The notes under the pieces are model-generated. The model saw only the letters and a list, made by a program, of their open reading frames with translations, made no database searches and was not told the DNA's origin. Below are positions 56,839-64,000 of a stretch of 64,000 nucleotides of DNA, piece by piece. Position 1 is the first letter of the stretch, and every line of letters starts with the position of its first letter. Origin of the DNA: Methylobacterium durans (GTDB lineage Bacteria; Pseudomonadota; Alphaproteobacteria; Rhizobiales; Beijerinckiaceae); the NCBI RefSeq assembly GCF_003173715.1, contig NZ_CP029550.1, positions 5,968,001 to 6,032,000 on the forward strand, given 5' to 3'. Both the position numbers and the translations under genes were made by a program.

Positions 56839-59028
56839 TCAGCCGGCGATCCGCCGCCCGGCCTGCGGCTCGTCCGGGGCCCGCCCGCCGAGGGCTGGCC
56901 CGTTCGCGATCAGCCAGGGCACCCGCGAGCCGGCCATCGGCTTGGCGTAGAGGTAGCCCTGGGCGAAGCCGCAGCCCATGGCGCGCAGGCGGCGGACCTG
57001 CTCCGGGTTCTCGACGCCCTCCGCGGTCACCCGCGTGCCGAGGGCGCGGCCGAGCCCGATCACGGCCGCCACGATGGCGGCGTCGTCGCCGTCCTGCTCC
57101 AGGCCCCGCACGAAGCTCTGGTCGATCTTGATGTGGTCGACCGGGAATTGCTTGAGATGGGTGAGCGAGGCGTAGCCCGTGCCGAAATCGTCGAGGGCCA
57201 GGGTGACGCCGCTGTCGTGGAAGCGCCGGAGGATGCCGGAGACGAAGTCGGAGCCGCGGCCGAGGAAGACCGTCTCGGTCACCTCGATCTCCAGGCAGGT
57301 CGGCGGCACGCCCTCCGCCGCGAGGGTGGCGAGCACCGATTCGGCGAGGTCGGGGCGGTGGAACTCCGCCGAGGAGACGTTCACCGCGACCCGGCCGACA
57401 TCGAGGCTGCGCGCGCGCCACGCCCGGATGTCGGCGGCGACCTGGGCGACGATGCGGCCGCCGATGGCGTGGGCGAGCTCCGGATCCTCGAAGGCGGAGC
57501 CGAAATAGCCCGGCGCCAGCACGCCCTCGGTCGGGTGCAGCCAGCGCGCCAGCGCCTCGAATCCGACGATCCGCCCCGTCTCGAGGCAGACCTTGGGCTG
57601 GTAGAACGGCACGATCTGCCCGCTGAGCAGCGCCTCGCGCATCTGGGCCGAGACGGTCACCCGCCGCTCGGTCAGCGCCCGCATCTCGGGCGCGTAGACG
57701 GTGACGCGGTTCCGGCCCGAGGCCTTGGCCCGGTAGAGGGCGATGTCGGCGTCCTTCATCAGCTCGTCGGGGAGCCGGTGATGGTCGGGGAAGCTCGCGA
57801 GCCCCATGCTGGCCTTGGTGGCCAGCGGCCGGCCCCGGTAGGCGAAGGGCTGGCGCAGCCGCTCCAGGAGGTTGCCGGCGAAGACGGAGGCCGCCTCGAG
57901 CCGCTGCGAGCCTGCCAGGATGACCGCGAACTCGTCCCCGCCGAGGCGCGCCACGGTGTCGCCCACCCGCGCCATCTCGGCGAGGCGGGCCGCCATCTCC
58001 GTGAGGAGGGCGTCGCCCGCATCGTGGCCGAGGGTGTCGTTCACGTCCTTGAAATCGTCGATGTCGATGAGGAGGAGGCCGACGCGCGTGCCCATCCGCT
58101 CAGCCTGCGCGAGGGCCTCGCGAAAGCGCTCCTGGAACAGGGCGCGGTTCGGCAGGCCGGTGAGCGGGTCGTGGTTGGCGGCCCGCCAGAGGCGCGCCTC
58201 GCCCACCTTGCGGTCCGAGATGTCGAAGGTGATGCCGACGACGCGGTCGGGCTCGGTCTGCTCGGCCCGCATGCAGAGCCACAGCAGCCGGCCCTCCGGC
58301 GCCCGGTAGCGGAACTCGACGGCGTCGAGGGTGCCGCCATAGGCGCTGAAGCGCTCGACATGGGCGCGGTCGTCCGGGTGGACCCGGTCGAGCATCAGGG
58401 AGATCGGCCCCGAGCCGATGCCGAGGAGTTCCAGCGCGTTGTCCGAGCGGGTGGCGTGGCCGGTGCGCAGGTCGCGTTCCCAGGCCACCATGCGGCCGGC
58501 CTGAAGCGCGAGGCGCAGGCGCTCTTCCCGCTCTCGCAGGTCCTGCTCCGTCCGGTGCAGGCGCAATTGCGCCACCACCACCGCGGCGAGATCCCGCAAT
58601 TGCCGGATCTCGTCGGGCCCGAACGTCCGCGGGACGGTGTCCATCACGCAGAGGGAGCCGACCTGCAGGCCCGGGCCGAGGACCAGCGGCGCGCCCGCGT
58701 AGAAGCGAATGCCGTGCTCGGTCACGAGGGGGCTCGCGGCGAAGCGCGGGTCGCGGAGCGCATCCTCCACGATGAAGACTTCGTCCGCCAGGATCGCGTA
58801 GGCGCAGAAGGCGACCTCGCGGGCGGTGCCGTCGACGTCGAGGCCGCAGCGCGCCTTGAACCATTGCCGGTCCTCGCCCACGAGGGAGACCAGGGCGATC
58901 GGGGCCCGGAACAGCGCGCCGGCGGTGCGGCAGAGGGCGTCGAAATGCGCCTCGGGGGCGGTGTCGAGGATCCTGAGGGCGTGCAGGGCCTGGACGCGAT
59001 CCGCCTCATCGGGCGCAACTGGAAACAT
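56839..59028 (-). CDS. GAF-PAS-GGDEF-EAL cyclic di-GMP protein
   Basis: 729 residues. GAF at about 5-160, PAS/PAC at 170-295, GGDEF at 300-460 (RLGGDEFAVIL) and EAL at 475-725 (GFEALARWLHP, DDFGTGYASL, HIKIDQSF and AEGVEN). Both active-site signatures look intact, so it may make and degrade c-di-GMP. No membrane segment: cytoplasmic, sensing a small molecule through GAF/PAS. GGGGAGCG precedes the ATG at 59028. Confidence 0.93.
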   Translation of the reverse strand: MFPVAPDEADRVQALHALRILDTAPEAHFDALCRTAGALFRAPIALVSLVGEDRQWFKARCGLDVDGTAREVAFCAYAILADEVFIVEDALRDPRFAASPLVTEHGIRFYAGAPLVLGPGLQVGSLCVMDTVPRTFGPDEIRQLRDLAAVVVAQLRLHRTEQDLREREERLRLALQAGRMVAWERDLRTGHATRSDNALELLGIGSGPISLMLDRVHPDDRAHVERFSAYGGTLDAVEFRYRAPEGRLLWLCMRAEQTEPDRVVGITFDISDRKVGEARLWRAANHDPLTGLPNRALFQERFREALAQAERMGTRVGLLLIDIDDFKDVNDTLGHDAGDALLTEMAARLAEMARVGDTVARLGGDEFAVILAGSQRLEAASVFAGNLLERLRQPFAYRGRPLATKASMGLASFPDHHRLPDELMKDADIALYRAKASGRNRVTVYAPEMRALTERRVTVSAQMREALLSGQIVPFYQPKVCLETGRIVGFEALARWLHPTEGVLAPGYFGSAFEDPELAHAIGGRIVAQVAADIRAWRARSLDVGRVAVNVSSAEFHRPDLAESVLATLAAEGVPPTCLEIEVTETVFLGRGSDFVSGILRRFHDSGVTLALDDFGTGYASLTHLKQFPVDHIKIDQSFVRGLEQDGDDAAIVAAVIGLGRALGTRVTAEGVENPEQVRRLRAMGCGFAQGYLYAKPMAGSRVPWLIANGPALGGRAPDEPQAGRRIAG

Positions 59029-59216
59029 GGCGCTCCCCGTACGGTCCGGTCCCGTCATCAGCCGGGCCGGCCTATACCTTTGGTTGCGCCGACTGTATTT
59101 CGAACCCTTAAAGAACATCTTGCCGAGCGCGCGGAAGCGACGCGGACCGGTTTCAGTACGCCCTCGGAATGGATCTCGCGGGCCAAGGCCCACCCGCTGC
59201 GCCGGGAAGCCCGGGC

Positions 59217-59990
59217 TCAGGCGGGGGCGCGCCCGAGGCCCCGCAGGGGGCCGATCAGCCGTTCGTACTCGGCCTCGGCGAAGCCGTAGCTGGTGCCGGC
59301 GAGCCGGACCAGCTTGTCCCGGTCGAGGATTGTGATGAGCCCGCGCCGCGTCGCGATCATCCCCGCGCTCTCCAATTCGTGCACGGCCACCGTGACGCCG
59401 GGGCGGTGGACGCCCAGCATGTTCGAGAGGGTCTCGTGGGTGAGGGCGAGGTCGTCCCCGTCGAGGCGGTCGTGGACGAGGAGGAGCCAGCGCGCGAGGC
59501 GCTCCTCGGTCTTGTGGCGCCGGTTCGAGAGGGCGGTCTGGCTCGTCCACAGGGTGACGACCTGCACGTAGCGCATCAGGAGGCGCCGCAGGGCGTCGCT
59601 CCGCCCCATCGCCTCGCGCAGGGTCTCGGTGCCGATCCGCAGGGCCTGGCCGCCGATGCGGATCTCGGTCTCGAACGGCGTGCGCTCGACCCCGAGGGCG
59701 AGGGCGGGGCTGACCAGGCCCTCGCGGCCGGTGATGCCGACCTCGAGCCGGCTGCCATCCGCGGTGGCGAGGCTGACCGAGGCGAGCCCGCTCTCCAGGA
59801 AGAAGGCGTCGGTCATCGGCGCGTTGGCCGGCGCGAGGCGCGTCCCGGCCTCGACGATCACCGTCTCGGCCCGGCCTCGCAGCAGGGCGAGGTCCTCGGC
59901 CGGCAGGGCCCGGAGCAGACGGTTCCGGATCGTCGGCGCCGCGGCGTCGCGGGGAGTGTCCGTGGAGACCTGGGGCAAGACCGCGTCCAT
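59217..59990 (-). CDS. Crp/Fnr-family regulator
   Basis: 257 residues. Cyclic-nucleotide roll (about 25-125; TDAFFLESGLASVSLATADG, EVGITGREGLV) and C-terminal HTH (LTHETLSNMLGVHRPGVTVA). A different subgroup from the 31870 and 60182 proteins. No Fe-S cysteines. Start 59990 has a weak site. Downstream of the other regulator on the same strand. Confidence 0.85.
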   Translation of the reverse strand: MDAVLPQVSTDTPRDAAAPTIRNRLLRALPAEDLALLRGRAETVIVEAGTRLAPANAPMTDAFFLESGLASVSLATADGSRLEVGITGREGLVSPALALGVERTPFETEIRIGGQALRIGTETLREAMGRSDALRRLLMRYVQVVTLWTSQTALSNRRHKTEERLARWLLLVHDRLDGDDLALTHETLSNMLGVHRPGVTVAVHELESAGMIATRRGLITILDRDKLVRLAGTSYGFAEAEYERLIGPLRGLGRAPA

Positions 59991-60181
59991 CGCGTGAGCC
60001 GCCCTCCTCGCGACCGCGGCGCTTCGGCGGGCGAAGGTCGCGTGCGAAACCCCGGGCCGGGATCCTCCCGCCGGGCGTACCACTTAGCCGGCGGTCCCGC
60101 GGGGGGGACATTCACAAAAGTTGAGACGCCTTCGTACCGGTCGGATCGTGACGCCCGGCGACGCCCCGCGCCGCCGGCCGC

Positions 60182-61036
60182 TCAGAGGTCCGGATAGGCC
60201 CGCATCGTGCCCGCCTCGATCCGGCGGGCGGCCTGCGACAGGTGCAGATAGTGGCCGTCGAACATCGCGGCGCTCTGCAGGGCCGGGAAGTCGAGGATGG
60301 TGAGCTCGCGCCCGCGCAGGCAGATCAGCCCGTCGCTGCGCAGCTGCTGCACCGTCCGGTTGATGTGGACCGCCGAGAGGCCGAGCGCGTCGGCGAGCTC
60401 CCCCTGCGTCAGGGGCAATTCGCAGCGCAGGCCCTGCGTCAGGCCGACCGCGGCGAGCCGGTGGAACAGCTCGCAGAACAGGTGGGCGATGCGCTCGTAG
60501 CCCGTGCGCTGGCCGATATTGACGATCCACTCCCGGTGCACGCCCTCCTCGACGAGGGCATTCCAGGCGAGCGCCCGCGCGACCCGGGGGTAGGATTCGA
60601 TGATCGGCGCGAAGGCCTGGCGCGGGATCACCGCCACGGTGGCGCTGGTCAGCGTGACGATCGATTCGTCGCCGAGGTCGAGGTCGGGCAGGCAGCGGCC
60701 GCACAGGTCGCCGGGGATGAACAGGGTCAGGATCTGGCGCCGCCCGTCGGGCAGGATCTTGTAGCGGCAGGCGCTGCCGTCGAGGATCAGGCTGACCGAG
60801 CGCGAGTGGCCGGTCTCGAGGCTGAGATGCTCCCGCGGCCCGTACTGGCGGTGCTGCCGCACGAGGTCGTCCAGGACCTCGCGCTCCTGATCGGAGAGAT
60901 CGACGAAATTCCCGAGCTTGCGCGCGAGAAGGCCGCCCAGCGTCTCGGGCCCGGCATCGGGGCCGGTGCGGCGCGCGCCGATGACCGAGGTTCCGGCTCG
61001 GGGGGGCGTGACCGCGTAGCGCGGCAGCGTGTCCAT
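60182..61036 (-). CDS. Crp/Fnr-family regulator
   Basis: 284 residues. N-terminal extension about 45 residues; cNMP roll (SLILDGSACRYKILPDGRRQ, FIPGDLCGRCLPDLDLG); HTH (LPLTQGELADALGLSAVHIN, RTVQQLRSDGLICL). Closest in this window to the 31870 protein. Control of the adjacent GGDEF-EAL or TonB genes is possible but unproven. Monocistronic. Confidence 0.85.
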   Translation of the reverse strand: MDTLPRYAVTPPRAGTSVIGARRTGPDAGPETLGGLLARKLGNFVDLSDQEREVLDDLVRQHRQYGPREHLSLETGHSRSVSLILDGSACRYKILPDGRRQILTLFIPGDLCGRCLPDLDLGDESIVTLTSATVAVIPRQAFAPIIESYPRVARALAWNALVEEGVHREWIVNIGQRTGYERIAHLFCELFHRLAAVGLTQGLRCELPLTQGELADALGLSAVHINRTVQQLRSDGLICLRGRELTILDFPALQSAAMFDGHYLHLSQAARRIEAGTMRAYPDL

Positions 61037-61756
61037 CAGCGACTCCTTCAGGCCGCTCCTCCGCGGCCGGATACGCGCCGCTTGCCGGAGGCTCGACCCT
61101 GCGGCGCGAGGCCCCCGGGCAACGCGCCTTGTCCGAAACGATCTCCGAACCGGCTAGGCCGGCCCGGCTCCTGGCGAGGCTCCCCTCCTCGATCCGGGCT
61201 CGGGTGGTGTCCATCCCCGAGGCCCCGCCGGTGTTCCGGATCCCGGCTCACCGAGTTTGCTCTGCACCGGGGTCCGTTCCGACCCTGCCCGGGACGCACA
61301 GCGGAACGATCGGATGTTAGCAATAAATCAGTCAATTTCAAACGGCTGTGGGAAATTTTGAGATATTTTGTTGCGGAGATCTGAACCCATCGCCGGGTGA
61401 CCCGAAAAAGTTGCTCTAATCGGCCGTTCTTCAGCCCATCTCCTGTACGAAAGCAGACATTCTTCTACGCGGACTCGGCCCGCGATGCTTGGCGGCCTCC
61501 GCGGGGACGGGCCGGGTGGCCGACCCGATCGGGGGCTCCTTCCGCGGCGGTCCCGCCTTCTCCCCGGCGCCCGTCCCCAACACGTCCCTATCCTAGGATG
61601 TCCTCTGCCCAGGATGTCCCCCGCGATGCACCGGCGGAGCGCCTGTGATGCGCCGCCGCAACGCCATCGGCGCGACGGGGACGCCCCTGCGCCCGACCCC
61701 CTTGCGGTTTCGGGCGCCACGAGCAATGAAACAGTATAACGTTAATGCGAGGCGCG
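61037..61756. other. Divergent regulatory region upstream of ZnuD-type receptor
   Basis: No CDS. AT-rich at 61300-61440 and 61720-61745. Inverted repeat CAATTTC/GAAATTTTG near 61333-61363. A Zur-like site at 61726-61742. Direct AGGATGTCC repeats near 61597 and 61612. Confidence 0.5.
61726..61742 (+). promoter_or_regulatory. Zur-like operator
   Basis: Minus-strand ACGTTATA-C-TGTTTCAT resembles the rhizobial Zur consensus (ATGTTATA-n-TATAACAT): the left half matches well, the right half partly. It ends 14 bases before the receptor start. Confidence 0.45.
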
Positions 61757-63907
61757 ATGCGGACCGGGCCGGACGGACCCTTCTGGATGAGAGCGGCCCT
61801 CGGGCTGGCGGCGTTGCCCCTCGCGGCGGGCCCGGCCTCGGCCGAGCAGGCCGCCGCCACCCTGCCCGAGCTCACCGTCACCTCGGTGAGCCCCGTCCAG
61901 GGCCGGCCGGCGGCAGCCCCGGCCTCGGGCTCCGCCCTCCCCTACGGCGTGCTTCCCGTCGTCACCGATACCTTCTCGCCCGTGACCGTCGTGACGCGCG
62001 ACCAGATCCTGCGCGACCAGCCGCGCACGCTCGGCGACGCGCTGGCCGAGCGGCCCGGCATCTCGGCCTCGACCTACGCGCCGGGCGCCGCGAGCCGGCC
62101 GATCGTGCGCGGCCTCGACAATGCCCGCGTGCGCATCCAGGAGAACGGGGTCGGCATCCAGGACGTCTCGGAGCTCGGCGAGGACCACGGGGTGCCAATC
62201 AACCCGCTGGTGGCCAACCGCATCGAGGTGATCCGCGGCCCGGCGACGCTCCGCTACGGCAGCCAGGCGATCGGCGGCGTGGTCAGCGCCGAGAACAACC
62301 GGGTGCCGAGCTTCATCCCGGTGAGCGGCTATGCGGGGCAGGTCACGACGGGCTACGCCTCCGTGGACAACGGGCGGCTCGCCGCCGCCACCGTCGATGC
62401 GGGCGCCGACGGCGTCGCGTTCCACGCCGACGGGTTCCGCACGGCCGCCGACAGCTACCGGACGCCCGCGGGCATCCAGGCGAATTCCGCCAACGAATCG
62501 CAAGGGGGCGCGGTCGGCCTCTCACGGGTGTTCGAGCGCGGCTTCGTCGGGGTCTCGTTCAGCCACTACGACGCGCTCTACCAGATCCCCGGCGGCGAGG
62601 CCGCCGAGAGCCGCACCCGCCTCGACCCGCGCCAGGACCGGCTGCTCGCCCGCGGCGAGTATCGGCCGGAAGAGGGCCCGTTCGAGGTGATCCGCTTCTG
62701 GGCCGGCGGCTCGGTCTACCGGCACGACGAGCGCGGCCTCGCCGAGGACGGGATCGACGCGGTGCGGGCGACCTTCAAGAACCGCGAGGCGGAGGGGCGG
62801 CTCGAATTGCAGCACGTGCCGGTGGCGACCAGCCTCGGCCCGCTGACGGGCGCCCTCGGCATCCAGTCCGGCCGGCGCGAGATCGGCACGTCGGGCGAGG
62901 CGGGGACGCTGCTGGCCCCGACGGATTCGCACAGCAACGCGATCTACCTGTTCGAGGAGCTGGCGCTCGGCAACGGCCTGCGCCTGCAGGCGGCGGGGCG
63001 GGCGGAGGCGGCGCGGGCGGCCGGCACCGCCACCCTGTTCCCGGCCGACTACCTGCCCGTGCCCGGCGAGGACCCGGTCTCGCAGGCGCGGCGGCGCCAT
63101 TTCGCCCCGAAGAGCGCCTCGTTCGGCGCCCTGCAGGAGCTGCCCGGCGGCTTCGTGGCGAGCCTCAACGGGTCCTACGTAGAGCGGGCGCCGACCGCCT
63201 TCGAGCTCTACTCGCGCGGCGCCCACGACGCGACCGAGACCTTCGAGATCGGCGATCCGAACCTCAAGCTCGAGCGCGCCCGCACGATCGAGGCGAGCCT
63301 GCGACGGGGGATCGGCCCCCTGCGCCTCGACGCCACGGGCTATGTCACCCGCTACACCGGCTTCATCTACAAGCGCGCCACGGGCATCCGCTGCGGGGAC
63401 GACTTCGCCTCCTGCGGCAGCGACGACGAGCTGCAGCAGGTCGTCTATTCCCAGCGCAACGCTACCTTCACGGGCGCCGAGATCGGCGCGCAGCTCGATC
63501 TCCTGCCCCTGGGCGACGGCTTCGCCGGCATCGAGGCGCAGTACGACTTCGTCCGGGCCCAGTTCGACGACGGCACCTACGTGCCGCGGATCCCACCCCA
63601 TCGGGTGGGCGGCGGGCTGTTCCTGCGGGCGGATGGATGGTTCGCGCGCCTCAACCTGCTCCACGCCTTCGCGCACACGGAGGTGGCGCCGCTGGAGACG
63701 GTGACGCCCGGCTGGAACGACCTGAGGGCCGAGATCAGCCGCACCGCGCCGGTCGATCCGGCCGTGTTCGGCGCGAGCGAGATCACCTTCGGCCTGCAGG
63801 GCCGCAACCTCCTCGACGACCGGATCCGCAACTCGGCATCGTTCAAGAAGGACGAGATCCTGCTGCCCGGACGCAGCGTCCGCCTGTTCCTGACGGCCCG
63901 GTTCTGA
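61757..63907 (+). CDS. znuD: ZnuD-type TonB-dependent receptor (zinc)
   Basis: 716 residues. Signal peptide to about 30. Plug with RPIVRGLDNARVRIQENGVG, QDVSELGEDHGVPINPL and EVIRGPATLRYGSQAIGG; these follow the ZnuD order (VIRGL..VRI..NG, DHAVP-type). Barrel includes HDATETFEIGDPNLKLE and YKRATGIRCG, also ZnuD-like, and ends LTARF. ZnuD imports zinc (and sometimes heme) across the outer membrane, energised by TonB. ATGs at 61745 and 61787 are alternatives. A Zur-like box precedes it. Confidence 0.85.
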   Translation: MRTGPDGPFWMRAALGLAALPLAAGPASAEQAAATLPELTVTSVSPVQGRPAAAPASGSALPYGVLPVVTDTFSPVTVVTRDQILRDQPRTLGDALAERPGISASTYAPGAASRPIVRGLDNARVRIQENGVGIQDVSELGEDHGVPINPLVANRIEVIRGPATLRYGSQAIGGVVSAENNRVPSFIPVSGYAGQVTTGYASVDNGRLAAATVDAGADGVAFHADGFRTAADSYRTPAGIQANSANESQGGAVGLSRVFERGFVGVSFSHYDALYQIPGGEAAESRTRLDPRQDRLLARGEYRPEEGPFEVIRFWAGGSVYRHDERGLAEDGIDAVRATFKNREAEGRLELQHVPVATSLGPLTGALGIQSGRREIGTSGEAGTLLAPTDSHSNAIYLFEELALGNGLRLQAAGRAEAARAAGTATLFPADYLPVPGEDPVSQARRRHFAPKSASFGALQELPGGFVASLNGSYVERAPTAFELYSRGAHDATETFEIGDPNLKLERARTIEASLRRGIGPLRLDATGYVTRYTGFIYKRATGIRCGDDFASCGSDDELQQVVYSQRNATFTGAEIGAQLDLLPLGDGFAGIEAQYDFVRAQFDDGTYVPRIPPHRVGGGLFLRADGWFARLNLLHAFAHTEVAPLETVTPGWNDLRAEISRTAPVDPAVFGASEITFGLQGRNLLDDRIRNSASFKKDEILLPGRSVRLFLTARF

Positions 63908-63948
63908 CGAGATCCCGGCCGCGGCGAATCCCTACGCGGGCATGGACG

Positions 63949-64000
63949 TCACCCGTGGCAGGTGCAGCCGGCGTGGTCGCAGCCCTGGTGGTCGGGATGG
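63949..64000 (-). CDS. C-terminus of a gene with a Cys/His-rich tail
   Basis: Only the last 16 codons are inside: HPDHQGCDHAGCTCHG then stop. Three His and three Cys in 16 residues suggest a metal-binding tail, apt next to a zinc receptor. Identity cannot be determined; convergent with the receptor gene. Confidence 0.5.
   Translation of the reverse strand, partial: HPDHQGCDHAGCTCHG

Noticed and set aside
56386..59289. 967-codon plus-strand frame across the GGDEF-EAL gene
   Set aside because: Composition is of antisense shadow type; no domain and no start signal.
1..64000. tRNA, rRNA, CRISPR, IS elements, integrase, replication origin
   Set aside because: No cloverleaf, no repeat-spacer array, no transposase or integrase frame, and no DnaA-box cluster seen. 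Absence is by eye only.

Overview
The window is about 70% GC, with short spacers, strong GGAGG-type ribosome binding sites and several families typical of Rhizobiales: DUF6894 and DUF6522 proteins, CsbD, PRC-barrel, a DUF4214/RTX protein, an mmgR/suhB-like sRNA, several Crp/Fnr regulators and a GAF-PAS-GGDEF-EAL protein. The best guess is a chromosome segment of Methylobacterium/Methylorubrum or a close relative; this is inferred from gene content and style, not from a phylogenetic marker. No rRNA, tRNA, IS element, integrase, phage gene or CRISPR array was seen.

Layout. 1-4 kb: ArsR regulator overlapping an SRPBCC gene, a VOC protein, a Gly/Tyr-rich secreted protein, a membrane protein, CsbD and an RlpA-like protein. 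4.5-19.2 kb: a dense field of very small genes (34-145 aa). They include a stand-alone response regulator, a CrpP/Rmf-like protein, disordered acidic Pro-rich proteins, short secreted Gly/Ser-rich proteins and one-helix membrane microproteins. Recognisable larger genes there are a phytochelatin-synthase-like cysteine protease, a DUF2721 membrane protein and a possible PilZ-like protein. 19.4-24.4 kb: vanadium haloperoxidase-like enzyme convergent with a DUF4214/RTX exoprotein, then a conserved hypothetical and a PRC-barrel protein. 24.5-34 kb: more small genes, an SPW membrane protein, a Tat-exported MBL-fold hydrolase, an mmgR/suhB-like sRNA, two coupled coiled-coil paralogues and a Crp/Fnr regulator. 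34.7-46.3 kb: HlyD-type secretion adaptor, K+ channel with zinc ribbon, Gdx/SugE exporter, lipoprotein, HD hydrolase, GYD protein, epoxide hydrolase, SDR and a matrixin-type metalloprotease. 46.5-55 kb: DUF6894 protein, LuxR-type regulator, Tat-exported beta-carbonic anhydrase, frameshifted TonB siderophore receptor, VOC protein, YnfA and a secreted nuclease-like protein. 55-64 kb: FAD monooxygenase-like enzyme, GGDEF-EAL protein, two Crp/Fnr regulators and a ZnuD-type TonB receptor behind a Zur-like site, facing a Cys/His-tailed gene that leaves the window.

How it fits together. This looks like an envelope, stress and metal-homeostasis region, not one pathway. Functional links I can support are ArsR with SRPBCC and an operator-like palindrome; the RTX protein and signal-less metalloprotease as possible clients of the orphan HlyD adaptor; ZnuD with a Zur-like box and a metal-binding-tail neighbour; and the TonB receptor with an iron-box-like palindrome. 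Several small proteins occur as paralogous pairs tens of kb apart (10268/39314, 38852/52375, 31453/47083), so the microprotein content is probably partly an expanded lineage-specific repertoire. Most small genes have no assignable function, and their starts rest on ribosome binding sites.
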